Part shown: positions 34,910 to 47,354 of the stretch, in pieces
Layout: each line of letters begins with the position of its first letter
Position numbering within the stretch: position 1 is the stretch's first letter
From: Fasciola hepatica
Lineage: Eukaryota; Platyhelminthes; Trematoda; Plagiorchiida; Fasciolidae
Assembly (NCBI GenBank): GCA_948099385.1
Contig: CANUEZ040000168.1
Span: 6,115,001-6,179,000 of the forward strand
Reading direction: 5' to 3'
DNA: 64,000 nucleotides
The notes under the pieces: model-generated
The model's input: the letters and a program-made list of their open reading frames with translations, nothing else
Told to the model about the DNA's origin: nothing
The model's database searches: none
Made by a program: the position numbers and the translations under genes

Positions 34910-36920
34910 AAAGTCCACAGTGTTGACCGTTTGACCACGGCCGGACAGAATTCCTTTGGAAATCTTGCTTAAACTCATTCCTTAGTCTTTGTAGGCAAGT
35001 CGATAGCTAGGATTGAGGTTAACCTGGGTTGTTAACCTAACAACGAGACTGGCCAGCGTCAGAACGGCCCACGCCATATACGTCAAGGTGTGACAGATGA
35101 AGGTTACCTCTAGGCCACATAGTTATTCTGAAACTAAACTACTTGCTCTGGATGCAGTTAACTACTCTGTGTTTGACTATAAGACACTCTGTAACTATAC
35201 CTCCTGGTAATTCGAGTCGTGATGTAGAACTAGTTGAAGTTAGTGGAAAACCTGAGGCCGGAATTGGGTGAGCTTCCTAGGAGAACATCATTCTGATAGC
35301 AGACCTACAGATGTACAACCCATGCTTTAGGCTCGCAAATGTATTCCAAAATGACTTTAGTATTTTGGTATCCACGAAGAGCCACTACAACCCCACCTAA
35401 CGATTGTGTTGGTTGTGATTTTGTTTTACCACGTCAACGGCGGTTCCTGATTGATCAGAAGTAGGCTTTCTTATGGTGCATTATAAACTAAATAACTGAC
35501 TGGAGCAACAGTCTTTATGAACCACTGAGGAACTAGCGATGTCTGCGATTTCCTTGCTGCATGCTGTAACGATGTGCTGGTCGATTTTCCCGAGGAACTG
35601 TCTTTTGACATGGTGACAGCGGGGAATGATGCGAAAATGTCGATATGGGAGGGGCGACTACATGACTGCTTCCAGATCCACTTACCGGCGCACTTGGTGA
35701 TGGAAGACAAGGGTCGATTGGCTGACAACTGGTGACTGTGGTGAATACAGCGTGAAGATTCTCGGACAACGTCGGTGGTGGGGCACAAATCAAAGGTCAT
35801 CCAGAGTGTCCTATTTAGTCACACCATTAGATCAAGTGCCTCATCCGGGTAGACCTCCGTGTTTCGTGCAAGTGTTGCACAAGCCCACAGATGGATTATT
35901 TTGGTGTGCATTGCATTCTCGGGTAGATGGCCCTTGACCCCTGTCAGTGGTTTACACATGTTCCAACTCCTTCTTTGACCACATTATCAATTTCTCTACT
36001 CTACCCCAGCTATACAATTTACTCTTGATACATCGATTTATTCCATTTTCAGATGATAGAACCAGTGGCAGAACAACAAAAACGGAAGCTCTGAAGTGTG
36101 AGGCTAGCGGGTGAATAAAATGAACTGAAATGAACTCAGATGAACAGGTGCAATGTTCGACCCTCAAGGTTGGCAACTTACCAGCACTGAGCTCAGTTCA
36201 TCATGCATTGCTGATTGATAATTAAAAAAGCTTTCAAAAAATATTGTTTCCACATTTTCTAGAGAATTAATTTTGACATTAAACCTTCATTCTTCAGAAA
36301 ATAAACCGCAGTCTAGTAGACAGCCTAAAGCGGTGGTCACAACTGGCGTGTCAACTGTCTACGGTCTTGTGAACTTTAACAGAGCACACTCCAAAAATTA
36401 ACACTCCAGCTGGAGATAGGTAGACAAACCATGTACACATGCACACGCATCTCGCTCGCGAGGTGACGGTGATAATCAGTAGCTTATGCTTTTGTATACA
36501 TGTACGTACCTGTGGGTGTATCTGTGCTGAGCTTTGTTGCACGTTTTTCTAACTGAAGTCCGGAATTTTTGTTTTGCTTCTGAAATTCATGATGCTCCGA
36601 ATTCATTGATCAAATTCATGCCGTTTACCTCTTTGTGATCCGGTTGTTACTGGTGCTTGTTTGTTCGCCCTAAAAAATCTATGGAATCATAACTGAAATT
36701 GGCCTTCAATCAATTGTTGTGGTCCAACTCCAACGTACTACTTTGCTACCTCGTCCCAAGCTGCTACATGTGCGATAAAATGATAGGCAAAACACAGTTT
36801 TATCCTCGGTGACTTTGGATCCGGGCGCTGTTCATAGCTCAAGTTCACGGCTTTTATATGTTCTCAATATGCAGCCGTTTTATCACCAGTCAAAATGACA
36901 TCATCCCCAGCCAGTACAAA
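34910..36920. other. Unassigned stretch
   Basis: Minus frames at 35471-35800 (S/P-rich, two overlapping) and several short frames near 35752-36176 and 36351-36542 have no recognised domain. No RNA gene found. Confidence 0.45.
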
Positions 36921-36926
36921 GTACGA

Positions 36927-37265
36927 CCGGTGGTGTCCGAGTGGCTTAGAGTGTTTGCTTACCATCTCGCAGGTCGGAGGTTCAAATCCGCGCTATCACC
37001 GGTTACTTTGGTGACAGATAGTGGTCCACTGTCTTCCGGATCTTTACATCACCTGGCCTATTGGGACTTAATGTAGTTCACCAATCGAAGTTTCAGGCTC
37101 TGGTTGTCGGTTATCCTTATAAGTTCAGTGGGTCTCCGTGGCTATGGCGCATATACACCTTCCACTGCACTCATGCGGGCGTATGCAATACTACAAATTT
37201 TCGTTTACTTGAAAGGAGCAGAGGGAATCATCCCGCGTATACCTCCTCCTTTACATAAACTCAGT
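36927..37265 (+). mobile_element. tRNA-derived SINE
   Basis: The head looks like a type II tRNA. Bases 36927-36933 (ccggtgg) can pair with tcaccgg near 36996-37002. An A-box-like tgtccgagtggcttagagtg and a B-box ggttcaaatcc are spaced as in a Pol III promoter. The D and anticodon stems no longer pair, so it is not a working tRNA. A unique 3' body of about 260 bases follows. Its last part resembles 33345-33410. Confidence 0.6.
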
Positions 37266-37764
37266 ATGCTCCCGCACTGGAGGCGGAGCTACACATCGCC
37301 CACAAGTGTACATCGAGACTTTCGGCTTAAGCGTTGTCCTTCTCTCCCATCACTGCCACCGACAAGTAATTCCTAAGATAAGCCGCCTTAAGTGACAGAC
37401 ATTAATCCATTGGCAATCAAATCGACTGAAGCTTCCAAAGCTCTAGGGAAGGCCTCATTTCCAGTCGTTCACTCGCAGCCGAAACTGCTTTGGCTTTTCC
37501 GGACCCAGGTCACCACAAAGGATTTACCTCACACTGATTACGCCACGAATTTGACGATAACACTCCGAAAAACCTCACGAGATATATGGCAACATGCAAG
37601 GTTTGTCCCTCGTACCTCACTGACGAGTCTCATTACGAAGCTCTGCACATTCTCCAGTTTTACTATTTCTCCGATAATGCAAGAGAACGCAGCAGCACAT
37701 CCCTATTCTAGTCTCCAGTCTCAGCCAACGGAAGGGAAGACGCATGGCTCCGACCATGTAACTG
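37266..37764. other. Unassigned stretch upstream of an LTR
   Basis: A plus frame of 126 codons (37392-37772) is open up to the LTR, but no pol C-terminal APVRRS motif is present. It is therefore unclear whether this is element or flank. Confidence 0.3.
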
Positions 37765-38065
37765 TGTGGTGATTCAGCAGCTGTCACACGTGATACGACC
37801 AGGTACAGCTTCGTGACCACGTACACGGATGAGCCTCAACCAATCAGGATCACCGCGGACAAGTCCGACAAAAGTTCCCTGTGATTGGCCATCTTTGAGT
37901 CTACCAATTCTATTCTCTAATTTAATATATTTATACAAACCCACCCTGCAATGCAACTAACGTGCTATTTCGCGGCCTTGGTCTTCTAGCTACTTCCGTT
38001 CGCGTAGTTCTGGGTGCGGGCAATTTCAATACGTCCTGTTGGTTCATTTCATTAGGGTTATTACA
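37765..38065 (+). mobile_element. Gypsy family 1 LTR
   Basis: 301 bp, TGTGGTGATTCA to TTACA, the same length as the solo LTR at 12917. It has a TATA-like motif near 37925 and ATTGG motifs. The left flank AACTG and right flank ACTTG do not form a clean 5-bp duplication. The right flank ttggcagctg could be part of a primer binding site or simply host DNA. The first about 40 codons read as the end of the pol frame, starting CGDSAAVTRDTTRYS and ending SDKSSL before a stop. Confidence 0.8.
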
Positions 38066-38069
38066 ACTT

Positions 38070-39630
38070 GGCAGCTGCACTGACTTTATCCGTGTGAGCC
38101 TGACTCCTGAGGGACTGTAAGAGAGTAACCACAGGGCCTCTTTCTCATGACTTTATCGGAAGCAATTCATTCCCGTATCGGCGCCCTGTATCCGATACAC
38201 TTCACTTGGCGTACATGGACGCACATTTAAACACATTGATTGTTAAGTTCCAGATTTCAGACAACCGTGATACTTCATCCAGATCGCACCGTAGAACGTC
38301 CCTGTTCACGTCTGCTTCCATAACACTCAATAGTTGCACATCATCTACGTAGATGCCCGCATTTTTTGTTCGAATTGACCGAACTGTTAGTTACTTTGTA
38401 TGGCATTGGAATTTCTCCCACCAAAAAACATTTTCAGTAACAATGGTGTTGGGAAAATTGGTTGACCTCGATTTATTTTCATATACTGCGAATTCGCTGC
38501 GCATATCTGCTATTTCCACTCTATGCTGTCCAGACTGTAAGCCGCCTTGGTGGTGCTTGGCTGATGTAAATGTTGGTACCTGTTGATTCACTTACTTAGT
38601 CTGAGCTCACGAATTTTTTCCGGCTGTTATGGTTTTGTGGATTGAGCACTTGGATTCCCCATTGGAACAGCATCGCCCCCTTATGTACTACAACCACTGA
38701 ATGTGTAAGCATGATTCATACTAATTTTCCTATTGTGATTTGTCATAAGGTGACATTTTTTGTTCCCTAAGTTTATAAAGAAAACCGTAAAGATGTTCAC
38801 TGTATTACTATGCCCCCTATTTCGAGCCTGTTCTTCAGCCTTATCATTGCAATTTTAATAACGGCGGAAAGAATGTTTCCTCATCCTGGATAATCTATAT
38901 CCTCCAAGAAGCGATGACTGCACAGACTGCTTCAAGCAGCAAACAAGCCAGATGCAGGAGTTTCCACATATGGTTTCGTCGAGACAGTTTTTTGTTAGGG
39001 CCCAGCTGATAGAATACTTTTAGATACGTTATTTTTATTTATAACTTAAGGAATGCCGAACACATGGATACTTATGCAGTTGTTAGGTACGTAGCTATCT
39101 TGGGGTGCTCTATTATTGATGAAGCAAATATATGGACAAGCGTTGGAAAAATTGGATGATGCGCGTCGGTCGTACAGTAAATGCAACATGTCATTAACGG
39201 ACTTACGACGATGGTTACCTTTGATGAATTCACATTTTATCTCAAGATCCACGAACGATTGTTGGTACGCCTAGAACGTACGAATCACGTACTATTCTTG
39301 ATGTTTACTACGTGCATTAAGGCTTACATGGAGCAATACTCCGTGAAACCGCATTTTCATTCAACTAAATCTCAGTGGCATGTGTTGCTTTAAGGACTTC
39401 GCAAATCATTTATGGTCCACACAATTCCGTATAGTGAGACCGGTGTTCACAGGCTCTTTTGTTGTTTTGGTTTTTTATGGAGACAGTAAACCGCTGATCT
39501 TGGTGGAATGCCTAACAAATTTGATTTCTGAAGTCATGGAATTTCCATTCCTGGGACGCCCTCCAAAACTGACGTGTATCTGCGAGTTGTATTACGCGAT
39601 TCCCGTGGCCGAGCATTTATAAAGCAGATC
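38070..39630. other. Unassigned stretch
   Basis: Several 66-82 codon frames (38353-38586, 39181-39622) are open without recognised motifs. Confidence 0.45.
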
Positions 39631-39633
39631 AAG

Positions 39634-39940
39634 TGTTGCGGTGGTGATTCAGTGCCCATCACACGTGACGCAGCTAGCTGCAACATCGTGGTTACGTACG
39701 TTGAGGAGCTTCAACCAACCAGGATCGCCGTGGATAGATACAGTAAAAGCTCGCTGTTATTGGTCGTCGAGTAATATACCAATTACTTTCTTTGATTGAA
39801 CTTATGTGTAGAAACCAGTTCTGCAATACAATTAATGTGCTATTCCACAGCCTTGTTCTTGTTGCTATTTTGGTTTGCGTAGTTCCTTGGTGGGAGCGAA
39901 TTCAATACGTCCTGCCAGTTCGGGTATTACGAGTACTGCA
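39634..39940 (+). mobile_element. Gypsy LTR, diverged subfamily
   Basis: About 300 bp colinear with the LTRs at 58938-59236 and 37765-38065. It contains ggtggtgattcag, cacacgtgacg, a caaccaaccaggatcgccg block, aatgtgctattc, and gtagttccttggtgggagc, ending in CTGCA. The TATA motif is weak. No target duplication was found. Confidence 0.7.
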
Positions 39941-39944
39941 GTCT

Positions 39945-40665
39945 AACTGGCCATCAAGGATGTGACCGACGTGCCTGTATAGATGCATATGTTTATTGCG
40001 AAAGGAAGCTTTCCAGTTGGCATTGGAATGCCTGGATGATATAATGAAGGTGGAGCAGCAGCTGAACATCAAACACAGCCGGAAAAGCTTAGCGGGTTCA
40101 TATGACTGATGTTCTTCATTTCTTCATTTCTGATTATTGTCCACCATCGGTGAGAGAACATTGGGGGAAAATGGCCGGCAGTACTACCGAAAGTAGTGCA
40201 TGTCAATCTCGTACATGTGTCCAACCTCTTGAGGGAAAAACAACAAAATTACACTTGATGATGAGCTGTGATAGAATGTAGTGTAAAGTACATTATTTCT
40301 AGTACCACTGGGTCCATGATATAGCATTTACACAACGTTTTTTCGCGCTTATATTTCTGTAATTTATATTTACCACTAGCCATAAAACCACACACTACCT
40401 TCGTGAGTCATTCGGATTCAGGGTTCCGAGTTGATCTTCACATGGGGCTACGTAGCACGAGATCGCCAAAATGCAAGACATCAAACCGGAACTGCCGACT
40501 GATTTCCGCAGGTTGCACGAAAATATCAGACTAATGTTGTTCATTTGTCAGATTTCAAGGTATCCTCAACTGGAGGAGTACAAGAATAAAAATTAGACTT
40601 GTAAATTTTATAATATACCCATTATTATGTCGTGACTGATGTGTTCGCAAGTAACGCATGACACA
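39945..40665. other. Unassigned stretch
   Basis: Nothing recognised; one 72-codon minus frame runs into repeat A at 40555-40773. Confidence 0.45.
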
Positions 40666-40669
40666 GAAC

Positions 40670-40925
40670 GCAACAGGTCCGCTTATTGGCACCTCAGTGA
40701 ACACGTAAGTAAGCGAGTAAACAAGCATGATAATGTGACAAGCGAACGAGAACAGAATTAATGTCTGCCTCACGTTGAGCTAGTCGCATGTGATTGGTGG
40801 AACAAAGCAGAGCGTGGTAAAGACAGGTATCGCGCACTAGGGGACAAGGCCAAGGGGACCGGAAAGAATCGCGTGCGAACGCCCATGACACACGGATTGG
40901 CCACGCGGCAGTGGTTTTTTCATTT
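40670..40925 (+). repeat. Dispersed repeat A, copy 1
   Basis: Colinear with 42885-43165. Shared landmarks are cagtgaacacgtaagtaagc/cagtaaacatgcacgtaagc, aacaagcatgat, tagtcgcat(g/a)tgattggt, agcagagcg/agcagagc, a gcgaacgcc block, and ttggccac. It has CATGTGATTGG where repeat B has CACGTG...TGATTGG, so A and B may be distant relatives. Confidence 0.6.
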
Positions 40926-41039
40926 GGTTACTCGGTGCACTCGATTCCAGCAGTGAGAGGTAATGTGAGAAGTGGACCGATGACTACGCTACACCAGGGC
41001 GTATTTATTTACGCTGCGTACAGAGAGTCAGCTGGTGTT

Positions 41040-41965
41040 ATTTGTGTATCTTCGTTGGATTTATAAATCAGTATGCTCCTCTTAAAGCTGCCAATGTGAA
41101 AAACACCTACTTGGTCTGCTCCAAGCCTGCGAGCAGTTGCGATAAAGCCCTAAAGTGTGACTATTGTTAAGGTTGGCTGCACCTAAAATGCATCACCGTG
41201 AGTGCTGTTTTAGTGAAATTTACCTCAATATACCTACAAGTGTCGTGTACCACATGTGCCTCGCCAAAGGTACAGTTTGCGTTTTGTCCCACCATACACT
41301 GGGTACCACGCTTGCGGGTAAAATCTGTACTAAACCTGTGGATATAATCTGTGCTATGTCCATGGGCATAATTTGTGCAGCGCTCCAGGATACAACGTCG
41401 CCTAATGAGGCTTCCATACCCTCGGGCTCGAGCTGTTCCAGGGCCGCGAAGTACGCAGAAGCCACGTCTGCCCCTGTTAGTCAGGATGCTAATAAGTCGC
41501 TAAAAACCCGTCCGGGGAAGGAGAGCTCTACTACAGTCGCAGTTCAGTCAACGAAGACAAATATGACCGATAAGCCTCCCGTGAGAAGCCATGGGGCAGC
41601 TCCCGCATGCGAGGACGTGCAACTCAGGCCAGCTCAGCTTCAGTAGTCTCACTCACAGAAGAAGCTGACACCTCGTCGACAGCGAAGTGCTCGTCCACCG
41701 AGGACACAAGGCTTCTTGGTGGTAAATCTTCCCAAGGCTGAGGTAATTACCCCACAAGAACGCCTTATTCATGATTTGGCACCTTTACATGAAGTGCTAT
41801 GATAATAACGAATTAGTCTAGAGTACTCGTTCTATTCGCAATGAGCGCAATATAGCTCCACCTGCACTACGCGCAACTGAGGATCAAGAACACCGGCTGA
41901 ATGGGCACTCGCTCGAACTCGTATTCTGTGCAATCGTAACGTACACAAACATGCGCATGCAGTAA
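41040..41965 (+). mobile_element. LINE ORF1 remnant with PHD-like zinc finger
   Basis: A plus frame around 41110-41260 reads CSKPASSCDKALKCDYC, then GWLHLKC and SCTTC, a degenerate PHD-type finger as found in ORF1 of some CR1-like LINEs. After an S/T/K-rich linker (41390-41640), a second block reads RTQGFLVVNLPKAEV, ERLIHDLAPLHEVL (41700-41800) and STRSIRNERNIAPP (41818-41865). This resembles the RRM-like ORF1 domain of fluke LINEs. Stops interrupt both blocks, and no endonuclease or RT follows directly. Confidence 0.5.
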
Positions 41966-41969
41966 AACA

Positions 41970-42880
41970 ACATGAATTACTGTCAATAACAATCGTCATA
42001 CTGAGTCACTTGGTATTTCAAGGAAGACCTTTTAAGGCGTTATGTCCAGTCGAACGGCCATCAAAGATTTTCTGAACACTGGGACTTCTCCGGAAAAGTG
42101 CTACCTCAAAACTACTAAACAGTTCCGTGCACTAACTGAAGCCACTTTGCCACGGTTCATCACTTTGAGGGGAAAGCATGGTGAGCTCCCGATATACTTG
42201 AACGCATCATTTGCAAAAAAAGCCATAGAGACAACACAGAAATTGCATTTTGATTTTTTTAAGGCCTCCCAAGGTTAGCTTTGTAATGCTATTGGCTGAC
42301 TCGTCGATAGAAGGTCTAGTTTCGTTAGCAGACAGGATGTCATTGTCTGTCAGGTCGTCGAGAAACGTAACAAAACCATCCCATCAGCCGTCAACAGTAG
42401 CTCTCACGGAACAGAGCGGAACCAAACTACCAGTTACCAAGCGTTGTTTTAAACGAACGGAACAAAAACCACTCAATGAATTGCCATTAATTGGAGTAAC
42501 CAATCGGGACGCAGTCAGTCCGTCGAGGACGTAACGAAAAGAGCCGCTCAGAAGACCCGGTTAAGGGAAGTGTTCTGGACTAGTGCGCTTCGTACCGTGG
42601 TTTTGACCGCGGTCATCTACTGTCCTATGTAAACTGCTTATTTTCGTAAAATATAACGAGATGATTCGAAGGCAGACTAGTCTTCTCACTAGAGTTTGTG
42701 GGACGCAACAGAGTGAACGACTGACCTAAGCAGCGCGTTTGTTGATTTCCAACGGATGGCAAAGTTGCAACAAACGACGATTAGTGGTTCTGCAAGACCA
42801 TGAGCTATTTATCACTAACGGCGACGGTGGCTAAAAGTGAGTCCCACTTGTGTTCAGAATTCAGAGAACACAGTACGCAA
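41970..42880. other. Unassigned stretch after LINE ORF1
   Basis: Frames at 42042-42278 and 42250-42534 are open (78 and 94 codons) on plus and could be more of the ORF1 element. I recognise no motif. Confidence 0.3.
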
Positions 42881-42884
42881 TAGA

Positions 42885-43165
42885 TCCGTTTAGTAGTAAA
42901 TCAGTAAACATGCACGTAAGCAAACACGCGAGCAAACAAGTGAATCACCCACTGGCAAGCGCAAGCATGATATTGTGTCCAGTGGACAGGACCAAAGAAT
43001 CAATGTCAGTCACGCGCACGTCTAGTCGCATATGATTGGTAAAGTAGAACAGAGCAGAGCAAGGGATAGGCAGGCATTCCGCACGCGAATGCAAGGCCAA
43101 CGGAACCGGATTGGATCACGTGCGAATGCCAGTGACACATGGGTTGGCCACACAACACCAATGAT
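42885..43165 (+). repeat. Dispersed repeat A, copy 2
   Basis: About 280 bases aligned with 40670-40925 in the same orientation, 2.2 kb apart. It contains catatgattgg at the position of catgtgattgg in copy 1. Confidence 0.6.
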
Positions 43166-43169
43166 AAGA

Positions 43170-44155
43170 GTTATTTCGAGCAGCGACGCGATTTCCGCAC
43201 CCCGAAAGCAGTTTGTACGAGGTGTGTGGTTCAACCTGACGGATTTCTTGTGCTCCAGTTTGTGTGGATCTGAGCCATTTCATGAACAAGCCGGGAATTC
43301 AACCTAAAACAAACAGTGAGTAATTACCCCGAAATAGAAAGACTAAAACAATTAACAAAAGTTTGGGTAGCTTCCATCGTTCCTGTTTATTTTGTTCTAA
43401 AAATCCCACGCAATTTGCCACTTTGCTTACAAATGTGCATACTGCTAACGAACATGATATGCCGCAGTTCCCGGTAAGTACCCGTTTTTCGAAAACCCGA
43501 CGGGTGCGACATAGCAGGAGATTACTGTATTATGAAGATGAGGGCATAGTAAGTAAATTTACCTGACACTCTCGGTCGTTATTCAGATATAAGTTAGTTA
43601 TCTGCAACTGCCTCAACACTGGACACTGTTTAAATGACGATGCTATGATCCAGTAGAATAATTTAATCATGAATCTTGGTTGTCATGTGAAAACCTCCGG
43701 CATAATGTTAGAATCTTGTCCAGTTGCATTTAACTGTTCCTCGTGCAGCACGACTTCCGAAATCACTACTCTGCATTCACCTGTAAGAGTAAAGTAAAAA
43801 GGCTATTGAATAACCTCACCTGGTAAATCCGATTTAGGGCAACACAACCGATGCTCCCACAGTGTGGCTGCGCCACAAATATCACAATTCAATAAACTTA
43901 GTTCTTTCTTTTTCACACGGTATCTCTTCTGCCTGTTCACACCAGCCATTATCAGTGAACAACGCGTAACAGGGTCCTAAAACATACTTTATTATTAACC
44001 GTACGGTTTGTGGAACGGTGAAATAACAGCATGATTCAAAAGCATAGTTCGTATGTCGTGTGAAACCCTGCGTCGTCCAAAACAAATGCATCGAAGTCTT
44101 ACAGCATCGATAACATCAGTGAACAGCATCAAAGGCTGATTTACATTTGCTTTAC
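43170..44155. other. Unassigned stretch
   Basis: No recognised element. Frames up to 91 codons on plus (43032-43307) mostly overlap repeat A. Confidence 0.45.
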
Positions 44156-44215
44156 CCTTATATGCGACTGTTGTGAACAGAGGCATTTGGCACTCCAGTG
44201 TCCATTTAAGAGGTT
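44140..44215 (+). mobile_element. Gag zinc-knuckle fragment
   Basis: Residues CDCCEQRHLALQC (44163-44201) fit CX2CX3HX4C, the same unusual spacing as CFLCGEFHLSSIY in the gypsy gag at 57258-57296, where the last Cys is Tyr. The common retroviral knuckle is CX2CX4HX4C. It is followed by PFKRLN. No other gag part is recognisable around it. Confidence 0.45.
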
Positions 44216-44219
44216 AAAC

Positions 44220-44810
44220 CAATAAAAGTATAGATAAGTGTCTCTAGCATATATGTGTCACACAGACCTCCTCAACACTACGGCACGTGGCCCACACGTT
44301 AACACCGACAAAGAATGAGAACACGACGAAACTAACAGAGTGACGCACGTACCTCAGGGAACAAAGCACAACCGAAATGGCTGCTGACGAGTGGCCTCCA
44401 CTAGGTTAGAACAGATTCTGCTGTGTTGGTTACGTATTCACTAAAAAAAGTCTGCATACAAATGGGATAATGGTATTCAAGATAATTCAAGATGAACTAT
44501 GTAGTTCTTTTACACAGTAGTCATTATTTCGTTGCCCACCGGTTTCCGGCATGTTACCGGAATTTTGAGGTGGACAACGCACCACTAGGTAAGCACGGAA
44601 CGAATGGTAAAATAATGCTAACATTCACGGAGGAATAGCAAGATACGTCGCTGTTTCAAGTAGTACAAAGCTGGCGTAAAGGAGCAGACGATGTTGTCTA
44701 GAATACTTGAGCAAGGTTCGTAGGCAGACACGAGGTAAGGAAGCGGAGACTCACGGGACGAAAGGCGAATGTCAGCAGGAAATGGGGACTGAATGGTGTA
44801 ATAACGTTAG
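44220..44810. other. Unassigned stretch
   Basis: Nothing recognised before the LTR at 44815. Confidence 0.45.
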
Positions 44811-44814
44811 TTTG

Positions 44815-45105
44815 TGTGGTGATTCAGCAGCTGTCACACGTGATACGACCAGGTACAGCTTCGTAGCCACGAACACGGATGGGCCTCAACCAATCAGGAT
44901 CTCTGCGGACAAGTCCGACAAAAACTCCCTGTGATTGGTTATCTTCGAGTGTACCAATTCTATTCTCTAATTTAACATATTTATACGAACGCGTTCTGCA
45001 ATACAACTATCGTGCTATTTGGTGACCTTGGTCTTCTAGCTACTTCCGTTCGCGTAGTTCTGGGTGGGGGCAGTCTCATTACGTCCTGTCGGTTCAGTTC
45101 ATTAC
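44815..45105 (+). mobile_element. Gypsy family 1 LTR, 3' end eroded
   Basis: Starts TGTGGTGATTCAGCAG and is colinear with 12917-13217 and 37765-38065 up to ggttcagttcatta. The last roughly 10-15 bases are missing. Its opening codons again read as the end of pol (CGDSAAVTRDTTRYS to SDKNSL, then a stop). No clear target duplication. Confidence 0.8.
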
Positions 45106-45297
45106 GAAAGGCGTCAGAACAATGGGTCCATAAAGGTACCATGAATCAGAAAGGCCAGATAAGGCATCAATACCGGGTTTTCAGTGGAAATTTCAATGAT
45201 CAAAAACAGTGACTTTTACTGTTATCGAAATTTTGACAGGACTGCATGTCTCGTCCCACGGTTTCTGGTATTCCAAGATCCATAGTCCAATCGACCT

Positions 45298-45542
45298 CAT
45301 GAGCGTCGTGTTAGGCACCTTAAATGAACGTTTGGTTCGTCCCACAGTGCCAGTTCTGCCAACCGAAAATGGCCCACTTGGCACTCACATTCAACGCCCA
45401 ACTCCGTTTGAGCGCGTTAGGCTTCTCACCCATTTAAAGTTTGAGGATAGGCTGAGGGTGTTTCGCCCCCAATGCCTCTAATCATTCGCTTTACCGGATA
45501 AAATAGTTTATACCACAGAACGCCAGCTATCCTGAGGAAAAT

Positions 45543-45575
<33 letters not shown>

Positions 45576-46060
45576 AGTCTTTCACCCCTATACTCACGTT
45601 TGACGATCGATTTGCGCGTCAGAATCGCTGCGGTCCTCCGCTAGGGTTTTTTTTGTCCTCAACATGCGCAAGCATAGTTCATCATCTTTCGGGTCTCAAC
45701 ATGTACGCTCATGCTCCGCCTCGACGATAAGCAAGCACGAGGCTACCTCTACTCCATGGGACGGGTCGGTGATGTGCCTGCCACTCGAAGCTTGGTAGTA
45801 CCGTGCTTGAGAAACGACAGGATCTCACCTCAGCCCAGACAAGCCGAGCCTTCCCTTTCACTGCGCCTCTGGGCTTCGTAGCGCCCAATGACTCGAGCAC
45901 ATTTTACTGTCCTTGGTCCGTGTTTCAAGGCGGGTCAGGTGGATAGCCTACCACTACACCACAGACTATGGGGCCTTTCAAAGTGCAACAAACTCAACCG
46001 CCGACCGAACGCCACCAAGCCATCACCTGGCCTGCATTCACAGGTAATAAGGCAACCAGA
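45298..46060 (-). pseudogene. 28S rRNA pseudogene fragment (D2-D3 and following core)
   Basis: The minus strand matches conserved large-subunit rRNA in order. The blocks are ttgaaacacggaccaagga and gagtcattggg (about 45886-45935), ctgaggtgagatcct (about 45830), catcaccgacccgtcccatg (about 45760), gttgagacccgaaagatg with gaactatgcttgcgca (about 45665-45700), ggaccgcagcgattctgacg and tcgatcgtcaaacgtgagta (about 45600-45640), and ctaatcgaaccatctagtag followed by ctggttccctcc (about 45555-45580). It ends with taaagcgaatgattagaggc (about 45480), tttaaatgggtgagaagcc (about 45420), gttgaatgtgagtgccaagt (about 45375) and aacacgacgctcatg (about 45300). Many substitutions in invariant helices and a lone fragment about 760 bases long show it is not a working rDNA unit. 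The right end in variable D2 is uncertain. Confidence 0.85.
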
Positions 46061-46064
46061 TCCA

Positions 46065-47350
46065 GAGCAGCCGGCGCGACAGGCACGCCTGCACGCACAA
46101 CGAGCCACCGTCTCCGACGTACCGCACAGAACCGAAGCAGTCGGTTATTACACCCAAAGCACAGTAAACCGCAGATCCATTTCAAAGCTGAGATCGTGGG
46201 GTCGAAAATATGTAAACCACCCTTGTTTGTTTTGTTTCGAGTGTTAAAAATGGACGAAAAATTCTACGAAACAGAGACGGGGTGCACCTCTGTGATGCTT
46301 ATCAAATTCTTCTCAAATGGGCCACGCATTTGTCATCACGCTTTTCGCAGGCAAAGCGTCACTATACGTAGATATTCAACAGAAGAATAACAGAACTAAA
46401 AAATAGGATTATCAATGGGTTAATGATGCTGTGCTGGTTAGAGGCCGCATTCTCTGTCCCCAGCAGCGTACGATAGGGGAGGGGGTGCAGTTTTCTATCA
46501 ATGACTATTTTATCATAAAACCCAAATTAGGCGAAAAGGAAGCGAAAAGAAGCTACATCTCCTGTGGGAACTAGATGAGTTCGCATAACCAGACATTCAT
46601 TTACTGGCCTTTGATGTTCGGTAACACAGCGCTATCGGAAATGTTGGTAGTCAGTAGAAGTTTAAGTTACCGAGGCTAACCTTTTTTAACGGCGAGTTAA
46701 GACGGAACCAGGTAACCTAAACGTCTGCGGGTTACCCACATTTCCCACAAGATTTATTACTGAATATCAAAAGCTAACATTAAGCGTAACACGGAGCATC
46801 GCGTTTTTCGATAAGACCCTAATCTAACTCCTTTCCCAAACAATATCTGTTTACTTGACCGGCTCTTAACAAGTCCTGCCATGTGATGACTGTGAAAGCT
46901 GCCCACCTGTTGCGTGCATGCACGTGCGCGTCGATCTAGTGAACAGTCGCGACACATACCTCAAACTGATAGGCTTTGACTACCTGTTTTACTCGCAATA
47001 CCCGAACTGATATTGTGAGAATATATGCTGACTCATGGTCGAACAAATCGCATTAGAAATTACCATGTCAGTGCCTTCTCAGAATCTAGGTCAGTGCTTG
47101 AGCCAGTGAATTCGCAAATGACAACGTAGCGGATCGATAAGAATCGAACGAATTCCTGTCAAGAGGCACCTGATCATACAGCTAATCAACCGATCAGAAG
47201 ACCGACTACTTGATGCAGATATCCACCAGATAGTTTGTCTTGTAATGATTGCTGACAGTGACTGTTTTCTTCCTTTATAAACAATGTGTTTTGTAGTAAT
47301 GAACAGATGATTCGTGGGCAGAATAGACTTCTTACTAGTTAGTGGGACAG
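46065..47350. other. Unassigned stretch
   Basis: The first about 100 bases may still be D2 variable rRNA. The rest holds only short unrecognised frames (for example 46757-46957 minus). Confidence 0.4.
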
Positions 47351-47354
47351 CTTG

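Noticed and set aside
36927..37002. Functional tRNA gene
   Set aside because: Only the acceptor pairing and the A/B boxes survive. The D and anticodon stems do not pair and no anticodon loop can be assigned.
45709..46390. Overlapping 60-140 codon frames on both strands near 45.7-46.4 kb
   Set aside because: They lie largely within the 28S-derived segment, whose conserved rRNA blocks explain the lack of stops.
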